Assembly (NCBI RefSeq): GCF_000214495.1 | Contig: NZ_AFIJ01000020.1 | Coordinates: forward strand, 16,677 to 80,676 | Direction: 5' to 3' | DNA from: Megasphaera lornae | GTDB taxonomy: Bacteria; Bacillota; Negativicutes; Veillonellales; Megasphaeraceae | DNA length: 64,000 nucleotides | In this document: positions 16,807 to 25,687 of the stretch, piece after piece | Layout of the letters: each line of letters starts with the position of its first letter | Position numbering within the stretch: position 1 is the stretch's first letter | Program-made: the position numbers and the translations under genes | The notes under the pieces: model-generated | What the model was told of the DNA's origin: nothing | Seen by the model: only the letters and a program-made list of their open reading frames with translations | Databases searched by the model: none

Positions 16807-16933
16807 GATCTTTCACCTCCATAAAAAAAAGAACGAACAGCACACGCTATCCGCCCTCATACATTCATCATAAACCCTAGTAACATTGCGTCTTGTAAGG
16901 TGAGAAACGGATAGTCTCTGCTTGGTTTTAACG
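16807..16933 (-). ncRNA. infC operon leader RNA (L20-leader-like)
   Basis: About 125 nt of untranslated leader between the promoter and the infC ribosome site. On the minus strand it contains GACTATCCG and, about 75 nt later, CGGATAG, which can pair over a long range. The second arm is followed by GTTCGTTCTTTTTTTT, a possible attenuator tail just before GGAGG. Firmicutes carry an L20-binding autoregulatory leader at exactly this place. I infer the same type here; the fold is only eyeballed. Confidence 0.6.
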
Positions 16934-16939
16934 AAAAAT

Positions 16940-16969
16940 ATTATACCAAACAGTTCTTTATTTTGTCAA
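16940..16969 (-). promoter_or_regulatory. Promoter of the infC operon
   Basis: Perfect TTGACA (16964-16969), an 18-bp spacer and perfect TATAAT (16940-16945) on the minus strand, with a TTTGG just before the -10. It is one of the strongest promoter matches in the window. Confidence 0.88.
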
Positions 16970-17239
16970 ATTTTTTACGAATAAAACCTGCCTATGCCAT
17001 ACTATACTAAAAATCGCTTACTACCGTCTATCGCCGGCTAATTTTGTTCTTTTTTTCACTATTAATATATTATTGAACCAAAAACCCCGACAGATATATT
17101 CGTTTTTTTTCGCTAAACCGATGACGATATTTTTAATACGAACAACAATTTTAAGAACCCAAACTTCAAATTGCATGATTTTTTTATCTCATTATAAAAA
17201 CGTCTTGCATATTTAGCATGATGAATATCTTTTTTTCTC
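16970..17239. other. AT-rich intergenic stretch without recognisable gene
   Basis: About 270 bp between the divergent infC and thiolase promoters. It is strongly AT-rich with many short T and A runs. I see no convincing coding sequence or structured RNA in it. Confidence 0.6.
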
Positions 17240-17289
17240 TTGCATTTGTTTGTGAAAAAATATACTATATACACAAAGAGTTTGTGAAA
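17240..17289 (+). promoter_or_regulatory. Thiolase promoter with repeated TTTGTGA half-sites
   Basis: TTGCAT (17240-17245), 17-bp spacer and TACTAT (17263-17268). The direct repeat GTTTGTGAAA occurs at 17248-17257 and 17280-17289, with an inverted CACAAA at 17272-17277 between them. TTGTGA is the half-site of the redox repressor Rex, but the spacing is not the classic one. The leader that follows (about 170 nt) includes an imperfect hairpin at 17334-17363 just upstream of the ribosome site. Confidence 0.45.
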
Positions 17290-17444
17290 TTTAGAACTCT
17301 TATTCATGCATATCCATATATGCAATCCCATTCGGCTCCTTTATCCGCCCCCGGAAAAGGAGCTTCCCTCCGAAGTTATTGCGAGATAAGCTCGCTATAC
17401 TTATATATATTACATCTATTAATATTTTTAAAGGAGTGGTCATC

Positions 17445-18626
17445 ATGAAAGAAGTCGTAATTGCAAGTGCTTGCCGTACAGCTATCGGGAAATACGGCGG
17501 CGGATTAAAAGACGTATCCGCACCCGAATTGGGCAGCGTCGTTATTGCGGAAGCTATCAAACGGGCAGGAATTAAAGCCGATCAAGTAAACGAAGTGGTC
17601 ATGGGGAACGTATTACAAGCTGCAGGCGGACAAAACCCCGCTCGTCAGGCAATGCTCAAAGCCGGCATGCCCGTAGAAATTCCCGCTATGACAATAAATA
17701 AAGTATGCGGTTCCGGATTGCGTTGCGTTTCTTTGGCGGCTCAAATGATCAAAGCCGGAGATGCCGATATTGTAGTTGCCGGCGGCATGGAAAATATGTC
17801 TCAGGCGCCTTATGCCATCCCCAAAGCGCGCTGGGGCTATCGCATGGGCAACGGCACCTTAATAGATACTATGATCAAAGACGGTCTCTGGGATGCGTTT
17901 AATGATTATCATATGGGCATTACGGCGGAAAATGTTGCCGAACAATATGGTGTTACCCGGGAAGAACAAGATAAATTAGCCTATGCTTCGCAAAAAAATG
18001 CTTGCGCGGCAATCAAAAACGGCTTATTTAAAGACGAAATCGTACCGGTTGTAATTAAAACGAAAAAAGGGGAAGTCGTATTTGACACGGATGAATTCCC
18101 GCGTGAAGGAACGACGTTGGAAAGTTTAGCCTCCTTAAAACCGGCCTTCAAAAAAGGCGGTACCGTTACTGCCGGCAATGCGTCCGGGATTAATGACGGA
18201 GCGGCCGCTTTCGTTATCATGTCTGCAGACAAAGCCGCTGAATTGGGAATTAAACCGCTGGCCAAAATCACCTCCTATGCTTCGGCCGGCGTAGATCCCA
18301 AAATCATGGGAACCGGTCCCATCCCCTCTTCGCAAATCGCCTTGAAAAAAGCCGGCTTGACAGCTGCCGACATGGACGTGGTCGAAGCCAATGAAGCCTT
18401 CGCCGCCCAAGCTGCGCATTGCTGCAAAACATTGAACCTTGATATGTCCAAAGTCAATGTACACGGCGGCGCTATTGCTTTGGGTCATCCTATCGGTGCT
18501 TCCGGTGCCCGTATTCTGGTTACCCTTTTATATGCGTTACAACAAGCCAAAGGAAAATACGGGTTAGCTACCCTTTGCATTGGCGGCGGACAAGGCGCAG
18601 CCTGCGTAGTGGAAAACCTGAAATAA
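17445..18626 (+). CDS. thlA: Acetyl-CoA acetyltransferase (thiolase)
   Basis: 393 residues. It condenses two acetyl-CoA to acetoacetyl-CoA, the first step of butyrate-type chain elongation, or runs the reverse reaction. The ATG at 17445 follows AAGGAG. Active-site residues are visible: Cys88 in NKVCGSGLR, His348 in [10 protein letters not shown] and Cys378 in CIGGGQG. EANEAFA near residue 316 is also a family signature. It is monocistronic, with a long AT-rich leader and a 16-bp-stem terminator. No other butyrate-pathway genes are adjacent. Biosynthetic use is likely in an anaerobe but is inference. Confidence 0.95.
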   Translation: MKEVVIASACRTAIGKYGGGLKDVSAPELGSVVIAEAIKRAGIKADQVNEVVMGNVLQAAGGQNPARQAMLKAGMPVEIPAMTINKVCGSGLRCVSLAAQMIKAGDADIVVAGGMENMSQAPYAIPKARWGYRMGNGTLIDTMIKDGLWDAFNDYHMGITAENVAEQYGVTREEQDKLAYASQKNACAAIKNGLFKDEIVPVVIKTKKGEVVFDTDEFPREGTTLESLASLKPAFKKGGTVTAGNASGINDGAAAFVIMSADKAAELGIKPLAKITSYASAGVDPKIMGTGPIPSSQIALKKAGLTAADMDVVEANEAFAAQAAHCCKTLNLDMSKVNVHGGAIALGHPIGASGARILVTLLYALQQAKGKYGLATLCIGGGQGAACVVENLK

Positions 18627-18642
18627 TAAATTATCGCCCCCT

Positions 18643-18684
18643 ATTCCCCTTGTACGGATCCGTCCGTACAAGGGGAATATTTTA
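18643..18684 (+). terminator. Terminator of the thiolase gene
   Basis: Perfect 16-bp stem ATTCCCCTTGTACGGA / TCCGTACAAGGGGAAT (18643-18658, 18663-18678) with a TCCG loop, followed by ATTTTA. Confidence 0.92.
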
Positions 18685-18814
18685 CGCCATTAGCGACGTT
18701 TATACATCGCTATGAAAAAAATAATTTTTTCAAAAATGATTTGATTTTAAAGCTAAAAATGTTAAAATTAACGTACTTGCTAAATAACGATTTGATATGA
18801 AAGAAGGACTGATA

Positions 18815-20140
18815 ATGAAAACTGCACACCGTAAAATGTCTTTGGTACAGCTGACCTTTGTTACCGCCGCCAATATGTTGGGAGCGGGAATCATTATGTT
18901 GCCGACCAAACTTGCCGAAGTAGGCACGATTTCCCTCTTGTCTTGGATTATTACTTCCTTAGGTTCTCTGGCGCTGGCACTTACCTTTGCCCGTTGCGGA
19001 ACATTTTCCGCTAAGCCCGGAGGAATGGGCGGATATTCCGAATATGCCTTCGGACGAATAGGACATTTTATGGCCAACTATGCGTATGCAGTTTCCATTG
19101 TCATCGCCAATGTGGCGATCGCAATTTCCGCTGTCGGTTATGGTGCCGGCTTTTTGGACACTTCCTTCACTCCGTTACAGACCTGTCTCTATGCCATTGC
19201 CCTGCTCTGGCTGGCCGCCGTCTTAAATTTCAGCGGCTCTCGGTATTCGGGAAAACTCAGTGCCTTAACCATTTGGGGGGCAATTATTCCGGTCTTGGGA
19301 CTTTCTCTGATAGGCTGGCATTGGTTTCACCCGCATCTCTGGCTCGCTTCTTGGAACCCCCATCACTACGGTTATATTACCGCTGTCGGGAATTCCATCG
19401 CCTTAACCCTTTGGTCTTTTTTAGGATTGGAATCGGCCGCCGTCAATATGGATGCCGTAGAAAATCCGCAACGCTCCGTTCCTATTGCGACATTTATCAG
19501 TACAGTCTGTGTCGCGGTCATCTATATTTTATCCACTAACGTCTTAGCGGGAATTGTTCCCAATAAAGACATTTTAAACTCCGGTGCGCCTTTCGGCTTG
19601 GCATTTGCCCACATGTTGGGTTCTACTGCCGGAAAAGTTGTCATGGGCATGATGGTATTTTCCTGTGCCGGCTCGCTGCTTTCTTGGCAATTTACCTTGG
19701 CTCGCGTCTTTAAAACCAGTGCCCAACGCGGTCTGTTTCCCAAAGTCTTTGCCAAAGTAACGCGTGCCGATGTTCCTGTCAAAGGTATGATCGCCATTTT
19801 AGCGATGCAAAGCGCCTTGGCCTTTATGACCATCAGCCCTACCTTGGCTAAGCAATTTGAATTATTGGCAAATTTAGCCGTCGTAACGAATGTAATTCCT
19901 TATATTCTTTGTGCCGGCGCCTTGAAAAGTATCCTCAAGAAAGAACACGTGCCGCTTGCTGCCTGCAACAGAAATACGGCGTACTTTTTGGCCGGAGTTT
20001 CCATAATTTATTGTTTTTACTCTCTTACCACCACAAATATGACCACCTTTACCGGCGGCTGCATCGCCGCCTTTGCCGGTTGGCTTATTTATGTCGTACG
20101 ATTTACATTATTAAAACGAACGATTGTAGAAATAAAATAA
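18815..20140 (+). CDS. potE: Putrescine/ornithine antiporter, PotE-like (APC superfamily)
   Basis: 441-residue, 12-helix inner-membrane transporter. It matches E. coli PotE closely in recalled segments: GIIMLPTKLAEVGTISLLSW, GGMGGYSEYAFG, ANVAIAISAVGYG, LTLWSFLGLESAAVN and STNVLAGIVPN. The family exchanges ornithine and putrescine, or takes up putrescine. The ATG at 18815 has GAAGGA 7 nt upstream; an ATG six codons earlier overlaps that site. In enterobacteria potE follows an ornithine decarboxylase gene; none is present here, so the decarboxylase must be elsewhere or the protein may simply import polyamines. Confidence 0.9.
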   Translation: MKTAHRKMSLVQLTFVTAANMLGAGIIMLPTKLAEVGTISLLSWIITSLGSLALALTFARCGTFSAKPGGMGGYSEYAFGRIGHFMANYAYAVSIVIANVAIAISAVGYGAGFLDTSFTPLQTCLYAIALLWLAAVLNFSGSRYSGKLSALTIWGAIIPVLGLSLIGWHWFHPHLWLASWNPHHYGYITAVGNSIALTLWSFLGLESAAVNMDAVENPQRSVPIATFISTVCVAVIYILSTNVLAGIVPNKDILNSGAPFGLAFAHMLGSTAGKVVMGMMVFSCAGSLLSWQFTLARVFKTSAQRGLFPKVFAKVTRADVPVKGMIAILAMQSALAFMTISPTLAKQFELLANLAVVTNVIPYILCAGALKSILKKEHVPLAACNRNTAYFLAGVSIIYCFYSLTTTNMTTFTGGCIAAFAGWLIYVVRFTLLKRTIVEIK

Positions 20141-20229
20141 ACGGCAAAGCGGTCACCGCCTACGCAGAGAAAAACGCATATGGTATTACCGAGTAACTTT
20201 CTTGTACCTTACCGTAATACGATACGAAT

Positions 20230-20287
20230 AAAAAGGAGCGGTACCGAAAGGAGAATATTTATCTCCTTTCGGTACCGCTCCTTTTTT
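20230..20287 (+). terminator. Terminator of potE
   Basis: Very long stem, about 25 bp (AAAAAGGAGCGGTACCGAAAGGAGA with its complement), with a 7-nt AT loop, followed by TTTTTT. Confidence 0.93.
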
Positions 20288-20378
20288 CTCTACGCCGCAT
20301 CTCCCCGGCGCCTTATTATGCCATATTCGGATACGAGGTTTTCTTTTATATTATTTATTGTTTTATCACTAATACAAA

Positions 20379-20407
20379 TTGACGAAATGACTTATTATTC
20401 TTACAAT
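20379..20407 (+). promoter_or_regulatory. Promoter of the OPT transporter gene
   Basis: TTGACG (20379-20384), 17-bp spacer and TACAAT (20402-20407), about 60 nt upstream of the ATG. The rest of the 180 bp between the potE terminator and this gene shows nothing else. Confidence 0.65.
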
Positions 20408-20467
20408 AAAATTAACAACCGTAAATTTCACGACATACAACAATTTTTTCCAAAGGAGGTCTATACT

Positions 20468-22405
20468 ATGTCGCATACGCAAAAACCGGAACCGGGCGCT
20501 CCGTCCAATCCCTCCATGTCGCCACATCGTTCCTATGAAGAAATCAACGCCTATGTAGTAGGATGGGGATTATTTTTTGCCGCCCTATTTTCCCTTGCCG
20601 TCGGCTACTTATGTTTGAAAATCGGACAAACAGTCGATGCCTTTGCTCCCGTATCGGTCTTAGCCATGGGCATGGCGATTCTGTTCAAACGCAAGAACGC
20701 CTTTCCCGAAACCGTTCATATTCAAGCAATTGCCAGTGCCGGCACCAACATTCTCGGTGGTACCATGTTTATCTTACCGGCCCTGTTCATCTTGCATATA
20801 CACGGTGTTTCGTTTGCGGAAATGGTTATTCCCATTATTTTAGGCGGTATTTTGGGCGTATTTCTGGCGACCGCTTTTCGCCGCTATTTTTGTGAAGAAA
20901 TGGATGCCGCCTATCCGTTTCCTTCCGGACGCGCCGCCGCGGAAGTATTACAATGCAATGAAGGCGCCAAAGCCCGCATCATGGTACTTAGCGGAATACT
21001 TGCCATGGCCTATGACTTTATTTTAAACACCTTAGGCTGGTGGCGTGAAGTATTAAGCACCCAAACCTTCGCTTGGGGGCAAGCGTTGGCGGATAAACAC
21101 AAGCTCTTATTCAGTTTGGATAACGATGCGGCGCTGTTAGGCATCGGTTACTTTACCGGTCTGCGCTATGCCGCCATCATTGCCGCCGGTTCCTTTTTTT
21201 CATGGTTCGTCTGCTTACCGGTCGTATACTACTTGGGCGGCTCCCACGTCATGATCGTCGACGGTCAATCCGTATTATTGTCACAAGCCCCCATACGAGA
21301 AGTATTTAACCAATACGTCCGTCATATCGGCATAGGAATGCTGGCCATGGCAGGAATCATCGGCCTGCTCACCATGTCCAAAGTTGTCGGACGTGTCGTC
21401 AAACGAGCCCTCCGGGATGCCTTTTCCGGGCAAGTAACCGTCGCGACCGGTTTATTACGTACGCAACAAGACCTGGCCATGTCGCGCATCGGTTTCGGCA
21501 CCTTACTGATGGCCGTCTTCTTTGCAATTTTCTTCCATATTACTTGTGCCCAAACCATCGCCCAAACGCTCTTAGCCTTCTGTATTGTCTTAATTTTTGC
21601 GTTTATGCTTTCGGTTGTAGGCATCAGCTCTATCGCCTTTACAGGCAATGAACCGGTTTCGGGGATGACCATTTTCATGATCCTCGTATCGGCCGTCATC
21701 ATGAGCGCCGCCGGAATGCACGGAGAAAGCGGCATCATTGCCATTTTACTGATGGCCGCCTTCCTTTGTTCTACCTTGGCCGTTGCCGGCAACTTCATGT
21801 CGGAATTAAAAGTGGCCTACTTGACAGGCGCTACGCCAAAAAAAATGCAACAATGGCAACTGGTTTCCATCCTGTTGGCCGGCGTCGTTTCTGTCGGGGT
21901 CATATATCTCTTAAATCATGCTTACGGATTTACAGGCGCCAATGCCTTAGCCGCACCACAGGCAAACGCCATGGCCGCTATTGTCAAGCCGATGATGGAC
22001 GGCGGTGCCGCACCTTGGCCGCTCTATATGGCCGGCGCCTTTTTCGCCGTGCTCCTTTGGATGATGAAAGTGCCGCCGTTGGCCTTTGCATTGGGCACCT
22101 ATTTACCTATGGAAATCAATACACCGGTTCTCATTGGCGGCATTATTTCCTATTTGGTTTCCCACAGCAGTACCGACGAAAAACTAAATGCCCGCCGCTT
22201 AAGCGAAGGCGGCACCGTAGCTTCCGGGTTTGTTGCCGGCGGCGCTATCGGCAGTTTATGCAGTGCCGTCTTACATATCGGCGGCGTCCGTTGGTTTCAG
22301 GAAACATGGGTCACCTCTCCGGAGGCTACCTACTTGGGTGCATTGACATATTTGGGCTTATGTGCCTTTATTTATTACATGGCCAAACGTATAAAAAAAT
22401 TTTAA
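20468..22405 (+). CDS. OPT family oligopeptide transporter
   Basis: 645 residues from the ATG at 20468, with AAAGGAGGT upstream; longer in-frame starts lack a ribosome site and read non-family sequence. It is a polytopic inner-membrane protein with about 14-16 hydrophobic segments. Family segments include AVGYLCLKIGQTVDAFAPV, PETVHIQAIASAGTNILGG, AYPFPSGRAAAEVL and GFVAGGAIGSLC near the end. The OPT superfamily moves short peptides or metal chelates, driven by protons; the bacterial branch is poorly defined in substrate. It is single-gene, with its own promoter and a terminator shared with the convergent small membrane gene. Confidence 0.92.
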   Translation: MSHTQKPEPGAPSNPSMSPHRSYEEINAYVVGWGLFFAALFSLAVGYLCLKIGQTVDAFAPVSVLAMGMAILFKRKNAFPETVHIQAIASAGTNILGGTMFILPALFILHIHGVSFAEMVIPIILGGILGVFLATAFRRYFCEEMDAAYPFPSGRAAAEVLQCNEGAKARIMVLSGILAMAYDFILNTLGWWREVLSTQTFAWGQALADKHKLLFSLDNDAALLGIGYFTGLRYAAIIAAGSFFSWFVCLPVVYYLGGSHVMIVDGQSVLLSQAPIREVFNQYVRHIGIGMLAMAGIIGLLTMSKVVGRVVKRALRDAFSGQVTVATGLLRTQQDLAMSRIGFGTLLMAVFFAIFFHITCAQTIAQTLLAFCIVLIFAFMLSVVGISSIAFTGNEPVSGMTIFMILVSAVIMSAAGMHGESGIIAILLMAAFLCSTLAVAGNFMSELKVAYLTGATPKKMQQWQLVSILLAGVVSVGVIYLLNHAYGFTGANALAAPQANAMAAIVKPMMDGGAAPWPLYMAGAFFAVLLWMMKVPPLAFALGTYLPMEINTPVLIGGIISYLVSHSSTDEKLNARRLSEGGTVASGFVAGGAIGSLCSAVLHIGGVRWFQETWVTSPEATYLGALTYLGLCAFIYYMAKRIKKF

Positions 22406-22490
22406 TAAAAAAAATCAGCTGCACCGCAAGTTACCGCTCCCCTTCCATCGACTGCCCGGGAGACCGTCAAAAGTACAGCTGATTTTTTAT
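22406..22490. terminator. Long-loop inverted repeat between convergent genes
   Basis: ATAAAAAAAATCAGCTG pairs with CAGCTGATTTTTTAT across a 54-nt loop. It has T-tracts for both directions and sits between the OPT gene and the convergent 143-residue membrane protein. Confidence 0.65.
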
Positions 22491-22918
22491 TCCCTACACT
22501 GCCGGTCATGCCGGCAAGACAACAGACCGGAAAACCCGTAAGCCACGACTAACGTCACACTGACAAACACATACATAACCGCAATAAAAACTATATCGCG
22601 AGCAATCGTCGGCCACTGCCAAAAAACAGACATTTGCCACCACGTTTTTTGCACTGCCGGAACCCAACAACTGCCGCCGGCCAGCAACAACCAAGCCGCT
22701 ATATAGGCGCACACGGAAATGGCCTTATCCTGTCGACCGAAGCGGGTTTCACGACTCCGTATATAACACAAAGGGACGATAAAAGACAAAACCCCATATA
22801 CCGCCAGCGCCACTACGGCACTGGAACCGCTATGAATCGTATACGAGCCGATCGGAATAGGGATAATAAAAAAACAAAGAAAAATACTTTGCCTCCATAT
22901 ATCACGCCACCAACTCAT
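22487..22918 (-). CDS. Small polytopic membrane protein, unknown function
   Basis: 143 residues; I do not recognise the family. Four hydrophobic segments are visible (about residues 10-28, 33-52, 65-84 and 105-133). Short basic loops such as YIRSRETRFGRQDK suggest an inner-membrane protein with cytoplasmic loops. The C terminus is short and basic, with two cysteines (SCRHDRQC). The ATG has AGGAGG 8 nt upstream, so it is likely a real gene. It is transcribed alone, divergent from the methionine T-box operon. Nothing in the context indicates a role. Confidence 0.7.
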   Translation of the reverse strand: MSWWRDIWRQSIFLCFFIIPIPIGSYTIHSGSSAVVALAVYGVLSFIVPLCYIRSRETRFGRQDKAISVCAYIAAWLLLAGGSCWVPAVQKTWWQMSVFWQWPTIARDIVFIAVMYVFVSVTLVVAYGFSGLLSCRHDRQCRE

Positions 22919-23060
22919 TTCTCATTCCTCCTGTGTATCGTCGTTTTGTTAAGTATACCATAGGTATAAACGATATACCAAACTATATCCGATTCATTCT
23001 GTCTTATTTTTGTAATATATGACAACTCTCAAACAACCGGTCAATTCTGTTTATTTTTTA

Positions 23061-23089
23061 TTGACACCCTTTTCATTCCGTGATAGACT
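23061..23089 (+). promoter_or_regulatory. Promoter of the T-box/metY-metA operon
   Basis: Perfect TTGACA (23061-23066), 17-bp spacer and TAGACT (23084-23089), just upstream of the T-box leader. Confidence 0.75.
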
Positions 23090-23099
23090 TACGTCAACA

Positions 23100-23371
23100 A
23101 CTCAAAACCAAGGCAATGAAGAGAAGAGTAAACAGAAGGGACCGGCACAGAGAATTCCCGCTCGGTGAAAGGGAATCCGGAAAGTTCTGTCGAAGATGGA
23201 CTCGGAGCCGATCGGTTGAATAATTAAACCGTCCGGTTGCACCCGTTATCGTGCTATGGTATTCAGGGCTGCGGCCTGCGTACCTGAAGAGGTTCGATTT
23301 GTAAAAATCGAATAAAATTGGGTGGTATCACGGAATTTCCGTCCCTTACGGGGGGCGGAATTTTTTTTTTT
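23100..23371 (+). promoter_or_regulatory. T-box leader, probable tRNA-Met sensor
   Basis: A T-box riboswitch reads the charging state of a tRNA and permits transcription when it is uncharged. Stem I opens with CAATGAAGAGAAGAGTA, the standard AG-bulge/GAAGAG region. A candidate specifier AUG lies at 23196-23198 in GAAGATGGA. The T-box sequence TGGGTGGTATCACGG (23319-23333) contains UGGU, which complements ACCA and so fits an A discriminator. A terminator follows (stem near 23332-23360 and a T10 run). The downstream genes are metY and metA, which supports Met specificity. The specifier assignment is by position and context, not by folding. Confidence 0.9.
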
Positions 23372-23405
23372 ATTATTTCAATCTTTTATACTTGGAGGAA
23401 ATCTC

Positions 23406-24692
23406 ATGAAAAACCAATCTACCTATCACTTTGAAACCTTACAACAACATGCCGGACAAACTGCCGATGCCGTAACCGGAGCTCGTGCCGTCCCGATTTA
23501 CCAAACCACTTCCTATGTCTTTCAAAACACACAGGACGGGGAAGACCAATTCGCTTTGAGAAAACCGGGGTATATTTACAGTCGTCTCGCGAATCCTACG
23601 CAAGAAGTACTGGAAAAACGGATTGCCGCCCTCGAAGGCGGTACGGCCGCGTTAGCAACCGCCAGCGGTTCGGCCGCTATTGCCTACAGTATTATTAATC
23701 TGGCCGGAGCCGGTGATGAAATTGTAGCGGCTCCCACCTTATATGGCGGTACCTTCGAACTGTTTACGGAAACCTTTAAACACTTGGGCATTACTGCACA
23801 TTTTTCCGATATCGACAACCTCACGTCCATAGAACAGGCCATTACCGCTCGCACCAAAGCAGTCTACATAGAAAGTTTAGGCAATCCGGCCATAAACATT
23901 CCCGACTTTGAAGCCATTGCCGACTTGGCACACGCCCACGGCCTGCCGCTAATCGTCGACAGTACCTTCGCTACTCCCTACCTCTTTCGACCTTTAGCAT
24001 ATGGCGCCGACATTGTCGTCCATTCTGCGACTAAATTTATTGGGGGACACGGCACCACCTTGGGCGGACTGATTGTAGAAAACGGGTCTTTTGATTGGGG
24101 CGCTTCCGGTCGTTTCCCCGAATTTACCGCTCCCGACGCCTCTTATAACGGCATCAACTTCGCCGCTGACATTCCCGATGCGCCTTTTGTCACTCGCATT
24201 CGCGCCAAATATTTACGTGATCTCGGTGCCTGCATCAGCCCTTTTAATGCCTGGCTCTTACTGCAGGGATTGGAAACCCTGTCCTTGCGTGTTGAACGGC
24301 ATGTACAGAATGCGGAAAAAATAGCCGCTTATTTAGCGGCTCATCCTAAAGTGGCGACTGTCAATTATCCTTCCTTACCGACTTCGCCTTATTATGCGTT
24401 AGCTAAAAAATATTTTCCCCGCGGTACCGGCTCCATCTTTTCCTTTACCCTGAAAGCCGGCTATACAGCGGCCCGTACCTTCATTGATAAGGCGGAAATT
24501 TTTTCCGATCTCGCCAATGTGGGAGATTCCAAATCTTTGTTGGTTCATCCGGCTTCCACTACGCACCAGCAACTTTCTCCGGAAGCCCAAAAAGCCTGCG
24601 GCATTACACCGGGAACCGTACGTATTTCCGTCGGTCTGGAAAATGTAACCGATCTCATTGCAGCCTTGGATAAGGCGCTGTGCCAAGTATAA
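23406..24692 (+). CDS. metY: O-acetylhomoserine sulfhydrylase (aminocarboxypropyltransferase)
   Basis: 428 residues, PLP-dependent Cys/Met-metabolism family. It makes homocysteine from O-acetylhomoserine and sulfide. The N terminus [28 protein letters not shown], the [13 protein letters not shown] stretch and the PLP lysine near residue 210 in [11 protein letters not shown] are typical; [13 protein letters not shown] is the segment before it. The length is that of MetY rather than of MetB (about 380). The ATG follows TTGGAGG. It is first in the T-box-controlled operon with metA, whose product makes its substrate. Confidence 0.94.
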   Translation: MKNQSTYHFETLQQHAGQTADAVTGARAVPIYQTTSYVFQNTQDGEDQFALRKPGYIYSRLANPTQEVLEKRIAALEGGTAALATASGSAAIAYSIINLAGAGDEIVAAPTLYGGTFELFTETFKHLGITAHFSDIDNLTSIEQAITARTKAVYIESLGNPAINIPDFEAIADLAHAHGLPLIVDSTFATPYLFRPLAYGADIVVHSATKFIGGHGTTLGGLIVENGSFDWGASGRFPEFTAPDASYNGINFAADIPDAPFVTRIRAKYLRDLGACISPFNAWLLLQGLETLSLRVERHVQNAEKIAAYLAAHPKVATVNYPSLPTSPYYALAKKYFPRGTGSIFSFTLKAGYTAARTFIDKAEIFSDLANVGDSKSLLVHPASTTHQQLSPEAQKACGITPGTVRISVGLENVTDLIAALDKALCQV

Positions 24693-24711
24693 TAACAGGA
24701 GAAATACAGTT

Positions 24712-25638
24712 ATGCCAATTCAAATTTCCGACGGCTTGGCCGCCAAAAAACAATTACACGAAGAAGGCATCGCCACGATTGACAATCAGACCGCCTTACA
24801 GCAGGACATTCGTCCGTTACGCATTCTCATTCTAAATCTGATGCCCCTGAAAGAACAGACGGAATTACAATTTTTACGACTCTTGGGCGATTCTCCTTTG
24901 CAGCTGGATGTCGATTTTTGTCACATGACCAGCCATACCGGTACACACACAGATAATTCCTATTTGGAAAAAAATTATTATACCTTCCGTGACATACAAC
25001 ACCGACGGTATGACGGCTTCATTATTACGGGCGCCCCGGTGGAAACGCTTCCCTTTACTGCTGTCGATTATTGGCCCGAACTGACACACTACCTGGAATG
25101 GGCCAAAACCCGGGTGTTCTCCACGTTATATTTTTGTTGGGGTGCGCAAGCCGGCTTGTACTATCATTACGGCATAGAAAAACGACCGTTATCACAAAAA
25201 CTGTTCGGAATCTATGAGTACGGCCTTACGGTTCGCAATCACCCCTTACTGCGCGGGTTTGATGATCGCTATTTTATTCCCCAATCGCGACATACAGCCA
25301 TTGACGATACCCGTATTTATTCCGTTCCGTCTTTGGAAGTCTTATCCCGCTCGGAAGAAAACGGCATCAACATTACCGGTACCTGGGATTACCGTCGCAT
25401 TTTCGTGCTCGGTCATTTTGAATATGATCGCTATACATTGGAAAACGAATACAAACGAGATCGTGCCAAAGGCGCGGACATTGCATTACCGCAACACTAT
25501 TATCCGCAGGATGATGACGGAAAAACTCCGCGTTTCAATTGGTGCAGTTATGCCCATCTGTTTTACCATAACTGGCTGAATATTGTATATCAAAACACTC
25601 CCTACCGCTTACAAGACCTGGTTCCTCTGTCGGAATAA
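24712..25638 (+). CDS. metAA: Homoserine O-acetyltransferase (MetA family)
   Basis: 308 residues, full length. It activates homoserine for methionine synthesis. Catalytic residues sit at canonical numbers: Cys142 in YFCWGAQAG, His235 and Glu237 in LGHFEYDR. Residue 111 is Glu (GAPVETLPF). Published work on this family found that Glu111 gives acetyl-CoA use and Gly111 gives succinyl-CoA use, so this is predicted to make O-acetylhomoserine, which fits the upstream metY. The ATG has AGGAGA upstream and lies 19 nt after metY. The start codes IQISDGLAAKKQL, usual for MetA. Confidence 0.95.
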   Translation: MPIQISDGLAAKKQLHEEGIATIDNQTALQQDIRPLRILILNLMPLKEQTELQFLRLLGDSPLQLDVDFCHMTSHTGTHTDNSYLEKNYYTFRDIQHRRYDGFIITGAPVETLPFTAVDYWPELTHYLEWAKTRVFSTLYFCWGAQAGLYYHYGIEKRPLSQKLFGIYEYGLTVRNHPLLRGFDDRYFIPQSRHTAIDDTRIYSVPSLEVLSRSEENGINITGTWDYRRIFVLGHFEYDRYTLENEYKRDRAKGADIALPQHYYPQDDDGKTPRFNWCSYAHLFYHNWLNIVYQNTPYRLQDLVPLSE

Positions 25639-25649
25639 TCCGGACCGCA

Positions 25650-25682
25650 AAAATAAGCAGCTGCATAAGCTGCTTATTTTAT
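25650..25682. terminator. Terminator between metA and the convergent oxidase gene
   Basis: Stem AAATAAGCAGC / GCTGCTTATTT (about 25651-25661 and 25669-25679) with a 7-nt loop, then TTTATT. The A-run before it allows use on the minus strand too. Confidence 0.88.
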
Positions 25683-25687
25683 TGCCG

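Noticed and set aside
23322-23405. N-terminal extension of MetY
   Set aside because: It begins within the T-box sequence and passes through the terminator T-run.
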